Positions 1-5,084 of a DNA stretch of 5,084 nt are shown here, in pieces. This DNA is from Candidatus Fermentibacterales bacterium (lineage in GTDB: Bacteria; Fermentibacterota; Fermentibacteria; Fermentibacterales; JAFGKQ01). The notes beneath the pieces are model-generated. The model was not told the origin of the DNA and did not search any database. It saw only the letters and a list, made by a program, of their open reading frames with translations. Position 1 is the first letter of the stretch. Each line of letters begins with the position of its first letter. The stretch covers positions 1 through 5,084 of the forward strand of contig JAFGKQ010000195.1 in the NCBI GenBank assembly GCA_016928495.1. The letters are read 5' to 3'. Position numbers and translations under genes: made by a program.

Positions 1-687
1 ATCACCTTTTCCGTGCCAGAGATATGCACACGGATGCCGGTGGTCTCCATACCGGTGGTCAAGACCAACCACAGATCGACCATCTCGTGTGCCCTGATGA
101 ACCTGCTCGGCTGCCTGGACGAGCGGAGGCGAAGCGATCACCACCGGCTGGCCGACCTCCTGAGCCGGGTCAACGAGGAGATCCCCGTGGTCTTCACGAT
201 AGCCGACGGGACGGTCTCGCTCGACGGAAGCGGGCCCAGGCCGGGAGCCCCCATCCATACCGACTTCGTCGCGCTCTCTCAGGACAGGGTGGCTATGGAT
301 GCATCACTTGCCGGGCTGATGGGTTTCGATCCTCTTGCCATCGAGACTGTCGTCAGAGCGAACGGGCGCGTGGGAACCATGGAGAACCTCTGCGAGATCC
401 CGCTGTACCCGCTGCGGAGCGTTCCGTCCTTCCGGCTGAGGGCGCCGGAGCCCGACTTCCTGGCGAGGATGGAGGACCGCCTGATGGACAGAAGAAGGCG
501 GAAGACCCATCCCGGGGACGGCCTGATCATGCGGGCCATGAAGAGAGGGGGCCGGCTCTGGTACTGCCTGGCCCACTACCTGACTGGCCAGAACAGACAG
601 GCGAGCAAGTGGATAAGGGATTCGGTCTACGGTGCGCAATGGCTGGGAAAACCGGAGCAGCCATCGGGAGGCGGTGAGCGGAGGTGA
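1..687 (+). CDS. DUF362-family protein, C-terminal part (5' end outside window)
   Basis: The reading frame is open from base 1, so this is the 3' part of a longer gene; 228 residues are visible. The GTG at 13 is very unlikely to be the true start because the family core is already under way there. Visible residues 18-38 carry the DUF362 signature (P-V-V-K-T-N-H, then A-L-M-N-L-L-G-C). Next come T-I-A-D-G at 66-70, S-G-P-R-P-G at 77-82 and the D-R-V-A-M-D-A block at 95-101, all in the expected order. DUF362 proteins are widespread in anaerobes and often lie near or carry Fe-S domains, but no enzymatic activity is firmly established that I know of. After the core, about 100 residues (from about 125) form a basic tail rich in Arg and Trp/Tyr that I cannot assign. 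The stop overlaps the next gene's GTG start by four bases, implying translational coupling. Confidence is high for the family and low for function. Confidence 0.82.
   Translation: MTFSVPEICTRMPVVSIPVVKTNHRSTISCALMNLLGCLDERRRSDHHRLADLLSRVNEEIPVVFTIADGTVSLDGSGPRPGAPIHTDFVALSQDRVAMDASLAGLMGFDPLAIETVVRANGRVGTMENLCEIPLYPLRSVPSFRLRAPEPDFLARMEDRLMDRRRRKTHPGDGLIMRAMKRGGRLWYCLAHYLTGQNRQASKWIRDSVYGAQWLGKPEQPSGGGERR
665..670 (+). promoter_or_regulatory. Probable ribosome binding site of the radical SAM gene
   Basis: GGGAGG lies 13 bases before GTG 684, a longer spacer than ideal. A second GGAG directly abuts the GTG. Initiation may rely mainly on coupling to the terminating DUF362 frame at GTGA. If the start were ATG 708 there would be no good site in front of it. 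Confidence 0.35.
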
Positions 688-1769
688 AGCTCTCCAGCCA
701 GCTCGGGATGGGCGTGAGCGCGGCACTGGGCCTCTTGGGCAGGAGGCGTCCGGTGAACGTCATGGCCTCGGTGACCGACCACTGCCCGAGCAGGTGCAGG
801 TACTGCCAGATACCGTCCCAGAACAGGCCTGACCTTCCGACTGCCGTCTGGAGAAAGCTGATCGCGGAGATGGCGGCCGCCGGCACGCAGAGAATAGGCG
901 TCTGGGGAGGCGAGCCGCTCACCAGACCCGACATCGTCGAGCTCTGCGCCTGTATGCGCGAGCTCGGCATCTACGTCAGCATGGACTCGAACGGATATCT
1001 GCTGCCCTCCAGGCCGGATGTGCTCTCCAGCATCGATCACCTCGTCCTGGCGCTCGACGGGCCCCGGGAGGCGCACGACGCCAACAGGGAGCCGGGCAGC
1101 TTCGATAAGGTCATGCAGGCCATCGAAATGGCTTCCGGCAAGGTACGCCTGTGGACCATCACGGTGATAACCAGGAACAACATCGACAGCCTCGGCTTCG
1201 TGCTGGAGGCGGCCCGGCGATACGGCTTCATGGCGACCTTCCAGACGCTTCATCACAACGACATACTCGGCAGGAACACCTCCGAGCTGATACCCGGCGA
1301 CGAGCGGTACCGCGAGGTCTTCACCGAGCTTCTCGAGCTGCGCCGCAGGGGCTCCCCGATCGCCCTGTCCGGCAGGTTCCTGCGGAGCATGTCGCGATGG
1401 CCCGACTTCTCCACGACCAGGATGCCCGGGAAGCTGCACGGTGTCCGATGCAGCGCGGGACGCATGTACTGCAACGTGGACGTGGACGGCCTGGTCTACC
1501 CGTGCTCGCTCCTGATCGGTCTCTATCCCCGCGCCCGGAGCGCGCTCGAGCTGGGCTTCCGGGCGGCGTTCGAAGCGGCCTCGGAGCTGCCGTGCCAGGC
1601 CTGTACTGCTACCTGCTATACGGAGTACAACTTCCTCTACCGGCTGCTTCCCGACGTGGTCTGGGACTGGTCGAGGAACGTCTCCAGGACGGACGAGCTG
1701 ATGAGATCCGCGGCAAGCAGGTCGAAGAGCCGGAGAGAGGAGGGGAATGCCAGCTCTGTCGGAGCATAG
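684..1769 (+). CDS. Radical SAM enzyme with C-terminal SPASM-like Fe-S region
   Basis: This 361-residue protein has the radical SAM motif C34-x3-C38-x2-C41 (C-P-S-R-C-R-Y-C), which binds the [4Fe-4S] cluster that cleaves S-adenosylmethionine. The G-G-E-P SAM-binding motif follows at 75-78, and a core resembling MoaA/PqqE/HpnH-type enzymes continues through L-D-G-P (near 125). The C-terminal part holds six cysteines: C256, C263, C274, C304, C307 and C311. Their pattern (C-S-A-G-x3-C, D-G-L-V-Y-P-C, then C-x2-C-x3-C) is that of a SPASM/Twitch auxiliary-cluster domain. The length fits a single rSAM-SPASM enzyme. GTG at 684 is the first possible start after an in-frame stop at 675-677, overlaps the upstream stop, and has GGGAGG 13 bases upstream; ATG at 708 is an alternative. 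The 3' end overlaps the next gene by 23 bases. SPASM enzymes often modify peptides, but others act on small molecules or proteins. No precursor peptide is visible, so the substrate is unknown. Confidence 0.9.
   Translation: MKLSSQLGMGVSAALGLLGRRRPVNVMASVTDHCPSRCRYCQIPSQNRPDLPTAVWRKLIAEMAAAGTQRIGVWGGEPLTRPDIVELCACMRELGIYVSMDSNGYLLPSRPDVLSSIDHLVLALDGPREAHDANREPGSFDKVMQAIEMASGKVRLWTITVITRNNIDSLGFVLEAARRYGFMATFQTLHHNDILGRNTSELIPGDERYREVFTELLELRRRGSPIALSGRFLRSMSRWPDFSTTRMPGKLHGVRCSAGRMYCNVDVDGLVYPCSLLIGLYPRARSALELGFRAAFEAASELPCQACTATCYTEYNFLYRLLPDVVWDWSRNVSRTDELMRSAASRSKSRREEGNASSVGA
1738..1743 (+). promoter_or_regulatory. Ribosome binding site of the beta-ferredoxin fusion gene, inside the radical SAM gene
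   Basis: A perfect AGGAGG sits three bases before ATG 1747 and is extended by further G residues. The spacing is shorter than optimal, but no other start exists between the in-frame stops at 1699-1704 and this ATG. The site lies in the 3' coding part of the radical SAM gene, so translation of the two genes is probably coupled. Confidence 0.6.
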
Positions 1770-3240
1770 AACAAGGGCCCTTCTCCGGGACGCGGGCCTG
1801 GACGTGGTCGAGGCGATCATGGTGCCCGCGGATGAGGACATGCCTTCTTCGCCGCCCTTTTTGCCGGCCTGGCTGAAGGCCCAGGTCCCCGGCCTGACCA
1901 GCAGGAAGGCAAAGGGGCTGGTCAGGCGAGCGGGAAACGCCATCGAGTACCGGGAGGCCTGCCGCCGGATGCTCTCGGACCCACACTGGGCCAGCTCCGA
2001 GGGCATGCTGATAGCCAGGGAGGTCGGGCTCCGGCAAGAGCTGTACGCGGCCTGCACTCTGGACCTGGGCTCCGAGTCCTCCCAGCCCGGCGGGCTGCTG
2101 CTCTTCGGAGAGGCCGGCGGCTCGGGAGTGGAAGCCAGGGCCGGCGGCCTGCACAGGATCGCCTTCTCCCTCCTGGACCCCCCTGGCCCGGAGGCGCTGG
2201 CGGCATCGGCGCCCCAAGGGCTGCTCGACGAGGCTCTGAGCGGCTTCCTCGCCGGCATGGTGGGGGTCTTCCTGAGACACAGGCTCCTGGTGCTGGAAGT
2301 CAACCCCCTTGGAATAGCGGAGACGGGACTGCCACTTGCCGTGGACTGCCGGGCGGAGTACGAGAGGAGCGCCATCCCGGATGAGAGCGCGGCCATGTTC
2401 GAGGGCAGCGCCCCGGGATCGGCCTCGAGGACCCCTCTGGAGGAGATAGTCGCGGCGATCAACCAGCAGGACCCTTCGGGCACGGGCTTCTTCAGGCAGA
2501 CGAGGGACGAGGTCCCGCCCGGGGCCTGGAAGATCGCCACCAACATATGCGGAGGCGGCGGCAAGATGCTCTGGGAGATGGCCACGGGCGGAAGGCCGGA
2601 CATAGCTAACCTCAACGAGTCCGACACCTCGGGCGGGCTTTCCGCCTTCAAGAGCTACCGGATTCTGAGGGTCATCATGGCGCTGCCGGAGGCCCAGTTG
2701 CTCGTGCTCACGGGCTCGGGCATGGCCTTCCAGAGTCAGTACTCGATAGCGGTGGCAGTCTGGAAGGCGCTCAGGGAGACGCCGACACCCCTGCCCTGCC
2801 TGCTCAGGTTCGGCGGCACCGACGAGGGCCGCGCGATGGGCCTTTTCGAGCGAGTCTCGGACTCGCTCCCGGCGAGAGTGAGGGTATACAGACCCGAGGT
2901 CTTTCCCAACGCCATGCTCGATGACATACCGGCAATAGCGCTGGAGGACGGAAGCCCGGAGGCCAGGCGGCGTGAGGTCCGGATGCCCTCATACCCGCTC
3001 GCCTTCGAGGTCGAGCAGCCTCCCGGACGCTTCACGAGGGACCCCTCGATCTGCGCATCATGCGCGACTCGCGCCTGTCTCGACTCCTGTCCCACCAGCT
3101 TCCTCGCCTGGAGCGGCAGCGGTCCCGCCCCGGCAGGTGGAGATGCCAGGTGCGTCGGCTGCCTTCTGTGCGAGGCAGCCTGCCTTCTGGACGGAGCCGG
3201 AGGCATGAGGATCGAGCTGGGGCTCCCCGGGGAGGTGTGA
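1747..3240 (+). CDS. Succinyl-CoA-synthetase beta-like (ATP-grasp) protein fused to a 2[4Fe-4S] ferredoxin domain
   Basis: The protein has 497 residues, about 110 more than a standard SucC (about 388). Residues 5-200 align by eye with the SucC ATP-grasp region: S-E-H-R-T-R-A-L-L at the start, L-K-A-Q-V at 43-47, the E-L-Y strand at 98-100, then E184-V-N186-P-L with D200. These match the metal ligands of E. coli SucC in motif and spacing. The usual G-G-R-G-K loop is replaced by S-R-K-A-K-G (52-57). Residues 262-380 are the CoA-ligase domain, with a Gly-rich loop at 269-272 and N-E-S-D-T-S-G-G at 290-297. The C-terminus adds C436-x2-C439-x4-C444-x3-C448-P and C469-x2-C472-x2-C475-x3-C479, predicting two [4Fe-4S] clusters and hence electron transfer. 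ATG 1747 is the only start after in-frame stops at 1699-1704 and has AGGAGG just upstream. It presumably forms a complex with the alpha-like product next door. Substrate unknown. Confidence 0.88.
   Translation: MPALSEHRTRALLRDAGLDVVEAIMVPADEDMPSSPPFLPAWLKAQVPGLTSRKAKGLVRRAGNAIEYREACRRMLSDPHWASSEGMLIAREVGLRQELYAACTLDLGSESSQPGGLLLFGEAGGSGVEARAGGLHRIAFSLLDPPGPEALAASAPQGLLDEALSGFLAGMVGVFLRHRLLVLEVNPLGIAETGLPLAVDCRAEYERSAIPDESAAMFEGSAPGSASRTPLEEIVAAINQQDPSGTGFFRQTRDEVPPGAWKIATNICGGGGKMLWEMATGGRPDIANLNESDTSGGLSAFKSYRILRVIMALPEAQLLVLTGSGMAFQSQYSIAVAVWKALRETPTPLPCLLRFGGTDEGRAMGLFERVSDSLPARVRVYRPEVFPNAMLDDIPAIALEDGSPEARRREVRMPSYPLAFEVEQPPGRFTRDPSICASCATRACLDSCPTSFLAWSGSGPAPAGGDARCVGCLLCEAACLLDGAGGMRIELGLPGEV
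3231..3235 (+). promoter_or_regulatory. Ribosome binding site deciding the start of the SucD-like gene
   Basis: GGAGG at 3231-3235 lies inside the last codons of the beta-like gene, ten bases before ATG 3246. This favours ATG 3246 over the in-frame GTG at 3237, which would be separated from the site by only one base. Confidence 0.6.
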
Positions 3241-3245
3241 GCTCC

Positions 3246-4232
3246 ATGGGCGGCATACTCTCACATCTGGCCGGAATCGAGGAGCCCGAGGTGCTGGTCC
3301 TCGGCATAACCGGCAAGCAGGGCAGCTCCAGCAGCAGGCTCATGAGGGAGTTCGGCACCAGGGTCGTAGCCGGCTGCACGCCCGGCAAGGGCGGCCGGGA
3401 TGTTGACGGGGTGCCGGTGTTCGACTCGCCGGAGCAAGCCGTCAGAGCCTTCCCTGGCATCAACTCGGCAGTGCTGTTCGTGCCCTCCAGGGCCGTGCTC
3501 GAGGCGACGAGGGGCCTCATCGAGCTGGGGATACGCTTCGTGGTGCTCACCGCCGACGGAGTCCCGACTCACGACGCCATCCGGGTGCGTGTTCTCTCCA
3601 TGAGGTCGGGGACGAGGGTCATGGGCCCGAATACGGTCGGCATGCTCGATACGGAAGGCTACCTCTTCGGCATGATCGGCGGAAGAGGCAGGTGGGCCAG
3701 GGAGAACTACACCCCCGGCTGCGTAGGGGTCATCTCCAGGTCGGGCGGCCTCTCGCAGCTCCTGGGGGCGTTCCACTGCCGCAGGAACCTCCCCGGGCCG
3801 GGGCCCGACGGCCGGCTGCAGCCTCTCTGGGGCGACGACTCACCCGGGGTCTCGGCGGTTCTCTGCACGGGCGGAGACCCGGTCCCGGGCACGACGATGC
3901 TCGAGGCGGCAAGGGCCTTCCAGGCCGATCCGAGGACCCGCGTCATAGCGGCCTACGGCGAGACGGGGACCTCCCAGGAGAACGACCTGGCAGAGGCGAT
4001 GCTCCGCGGCGAGATAGACAAGCCGGTCGTCATCTTCCTGGGAGGCAGGTTTACGCGGCCGGGTGTCGCGCAGAGCCACGCCGGAGCGATGATAAGAAGC
4101 GAGAGCGAGACCTACGAGGCCAAGAGGGCGGCGCTGGAGAAGGCCGGAGCCCGGGTCGTGGACAGACCCGATGCCGTGTTCTCGGCAACCGCCTCCATCC
4201 TGGGCCTCTCCAGGGGCCCGGCTGAGGCCTAG
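3246..4232 (+). CDS. Succinyl-CoA-synthetase alpha-like (CoA-binding, phospho-His) protein
   Basis: This protein has 328 residues against about 289 for E. coli SucD. It follows SucD through its whole length: the CoA-binding Rossmann loop G-I-T-G-K-Q-G (20-26), C-T-P-G-K-G-G (44-50), V-P-V-F-D (56-60), G-P-N (127-129), S-R-S-G (164-167), G-G-D-P (209-212), G-E239-T, and S-H278-A-G-A. H278 corresponds to the histidine phosphorylated during catalysis and E239 to its partner glutamate; their spacing (39) nearly equals that in E. coli (38). This predicts an active NDP-forming acyl-CoA synthetase alpha subunit. Between S-R-S-G and G-G-D-P there are about 18 extra residues (within 175-205) replacing the family's G-Q-S-T stretch, and G-P-N-C-P-G reads G-P-N-T-V-G, so substrate or partner contacts probably differ. 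ATG 3246 is chosen for its GGAGG spacing. An in-frame GTG at 3237 overlaps the upstream stop but would lie almost on top of that site. The protein acts with the preceding beta-like product. Confidence 0.87.
   Translation: MGGILSHLAGIEEPEVLVLGITGKQGSSSSRLMREFGTRVVAGCTPGKGGRDVDGVPVFDSPEQAVRAFPGINSAVLFVPSRAVLEATRGLIELGIRFVVLTADGVPTHDAIRVRVLSMRSGTRVMGPNTVGMLDTEGYLFGMIGGRGRWARENYTPGCVGVISRSGGLSQLLGAFHCRRNLPGPGPDGRLQPLWGDDSPGVSAVLCTGGDPVPGTTMLEAARAFQADPRTRVIAAYGETGTSQENDLAEAMLRGEIDKPVVIFLGGRFTRPGVAQSHAGAMIRSESETYEAKRAALEKAGARVVDRPDAVFSATASILGLSRGPAEA
4200..4232. terminator. Possible hairpin spanning the two convergent stop codons
   Basis: Bases 4200-4208 pair with 4224-4232 to give a nine-pair stem (eight Watson-Crick pairs and one G-T), with a 15-base loop containing a GGGCCC palindrome. 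It covers the last codons of the alpha-like gene and the shared CTAG stop. No T-run follows on either strand, so it is not a classical intrinsic terminator. It could be a bidirectional transcription barrier, an mRNA 3'-end stabiliser, or a chance result of G+C-rich sequence. Confidence 0.25.
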
Positions 4233-5084
4233 AGCAGGATCAGCCTGGTCACCTGCCTGAGGTTGCCGGCCGACCTCCCTTCCACGAGGTAGGTGCCTGC
4301 CGGCAGCCCGTCGAAGCTCAGGCTCCTCGAGCCCGGCTCGAGGCTGGCTGTCTGGAGGAGCCTCCCTGATACGTCGTAGACCCCGATCCGGATCGCCAGC
4401 CCCTCGAGTCCCGGCCACTCGACCACGGCCGTTCCGCTCGAGGGATTGGGGAATACTCTCATGAGCCCGGTTCCGCCCCCGGGTGGCGCGGGCTGGTCCT
4501 CGACCCCCAGCAGCGCTGTGCTCAGGACGAAATGACCGGGATCGAACCTGACTATCAGCGGCTCGAAGGGCACGGTGAAGACCTCCACGTCGGACTGCAC
4601 GTCGTTCCACATCACCACGAGGGAATCCTCGCTCGACCCCTGTATGAGGAACTCCAGCGGCATCACGAACAGCGGCCCGACCCACTGGTCCTGTTTCACC
4701 GTGATCGTCACGTCCCAGTCCGACCCCGACTGCTCCCAGGAGTAGCCGATGCTGTAGATCGGGAAGCCCCAGTCGAACACCCAGGTATCGAAGAACCAGT
4801 CTATGTCGTCACCGGTAACCAGCTCGATGTGGTCGCGAAGGTCGAGCGAGGTGGCCGTCTCGAAGTCGTGGTGGTCGTAGTAGCTCTCGAGAGATGCGTA
4901 GAAGTCCTCGTCCCCCAGAATGTGCCTGAGCATGTGCAGGACGCTGGCGCCCTTCTCGTAGGTGGTGTACCCCCAGAGCTCGTCAGGGTCTGCCAGTGGG
5001 AAGAGCTCGCCGCTCTGGAGGTAGGGGATCATGATGTCGTGGACCATGTAGTCGTCGTAGGCCTCCCAGCCGTAGGTCTCGGCC
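4229..5084 (-). CDS. Secreted M1-family metallopeptidase, C-terminal part, with type IX secretion sorting domain (5' end outside window)
   Basis: The frame is open to the right edge; 284 residues are visible and the true start is outside. The ATG at 5047 is internal, because upstream codons continue the family pattern (E-T-Y-G-W-E-A-Y). Visible residues 38-45 contain Y-T-T-Y-E-K-G; its Tyr (42) matches the transition-state-stabilising tyrosine of M1 aminopeptidases. Then H-M-L-R, G-D-E-D-F-Y and a D-W-F-F-D-T-W-V segment finish the helical thermolysin-like region. A beta-sandwich region follows (about 108-195), typical of M1 enzymes. The zinc motif H-E-x-x-H should lie outside the window, so catalysis cannot be confirmed here. 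Residues 208-284 form a Por/type A sorting domain (F-P-N-P-S-S-G, V-Y-D-V-S-G-R-L, L-P-A-G-T-Y). In T9SS bacteria this tail directs export across the outer membrane and is removed or anchored. The gene is probably functionally independent of the convergent operon. Confidence 0.88.
   Translation of the reverse strand, partial: AETYGWEAYDDYMVHDIMIPYLQSGELFPLADPDELWGYTTYEKGASVLHMLRHILGDEDFYASLESYYDHHDFETATSLDLRDHIELVTGDDIDWFFDTWVFDWGFPIYSIGYSWEQSGSDWDVTITVKQDQWVGPLFVMPLEFLIQGSSEDSLVVMWNDVQSDVEVFTVPFEPLIVRFDPGHFVLSTALLGVEDQPAPPGGGTGLMRVFPNPSSGTAVVEWPGLEGLAIRIGVYDVSGRLLQTASLEPGSRSLSFDGLPAGTYLVEGRSAGNLRQVTRLILL

Noticed and set aside
1-60. GTG at 13 as the true start of the DUF362 gene, or a promoter near the left edge
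   Set aside because: The frame is open to base 1 and the DUF362 core motif begins within 20 codons, far too early for a full-length protein. The left edge is coding sequence.
1151-1876. Plus-strand open frame of 241 codons inside the radical SAM gene
   Set aside because: It runs out of frame across the SPASM cysteine region, and its translation is typical GC-shadow sequence with no motif.
627-2651. Very long minus-strand open frame (674 codons) opposite the radical SAM and beta-like genes
   Set aside because: Its translation is low-complexity, rich in Ser, Pro, Arg and Ala, with no recognisable motif. The plus strand has clear family signatures over the same bases. Long antisense open frames are expected in GC-rich coding DNA.
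3060-3245. Longer N-terminus for the SucD-like gene starting at the ATG at 3060
   Set aside because: This would overlap the ferredoxin domain of the upstream gene by 180 bases, and the 62 extra residues are Arg/Ser-rich with no homology. SucD proteins begin close to the CoA-binding loop, which fits ATG 3246.
3721-3850. Possible compensated frameshift causing the odd segment in the SucD-like gene
   Set aside because: I read the other two plus-strand frames. One is stopped at 3724-3726 and neither gives a closer SucD match, while the annotated frame resumes cleanly at G-G-D-P. An insertion is simpler, though it should be verified with homologues.
3840-4685. Minus-strand open frame of 281 codons crossing the convergent junction
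   Set aside because: The translation is Arg/Gly-rich without motifs and overlaps two well-supported genes in other frames, so it is a GC-rich shadow.

Overview
The window is gene-dense and strongly G+C-rich, with GC-rich third codon positions throughout. It has five protein-coding genes, no RNA gene, no mobile element and no CRISPR array that I can see. Four genes run left to right and are tightly packed (1-4232). They are the C-terminal part of a DUF362-family protein, a radical SAM/SPASM-type enzyme, a succinyl-CoA-synthetase beta-like protein fused to a two-cluster ferredoxin domain, and its alpha-like partner. The fifth gene enters from the right on the minus strand. It is the C-terminal part of a secreted M1-family metallopeptidase ending in a type IX secretion (Por) sorting domain.

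Organism: the Por-type C-terminal tail points to the Bacteroidetes/FCB superphylum and relatives. The high G+C and the Fe-S/radical SAM-rich operon suggest an anaerobic, probably uncultured, high-GC member of such a group (for example Fermentibacteria-, Latescibacteria- or Eisenbacteria-like) rather than a typical low-GC Bacteroidetes. This is inference from domain content. No marker gene is present.

Layout: the DUF362 stop and the radical SAM GTG start overlap by 4 bases (GTGA at 684-687). The radical SAM gene and the beta-like gene overlap by 23 bases (1747-1769). The beta and alpha genes are 5 bases apart (3241-3245). This spacing implies one polycistronic, translationally coupled transcript whose promoter lies left of the window. 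The alpha gene and the minus-strand peptidase converge so closely that their stop codons share the palindrome CTAG (4229-4232), inside a possible hairpin.

How the genes may work together: the SucC/SucD-like pair keeps the main catalytic signatures of NDP-forming acyl-CoA synthetases, namely the alpha phospho-histidine in SHAGA, the alpha Gly-Glu site and the beta E-x-N-P-L plus Asp metal site. Its ATP-grasp and CoA loops are divergent, so the substrate is probably not succinate. The ferredoxin domain on the beta subunit, the SPASM-type radical SAM enzyme and a DUF362 protein in the same operon suggest a redox-coupled anaerobic pathway that activates a carboxylate or makes or modifies a cofactor or metabolite. 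I do not recognise this combination as a characterised system, and it is the most interesting content of the window. The peptidase is probably unrelated to it.
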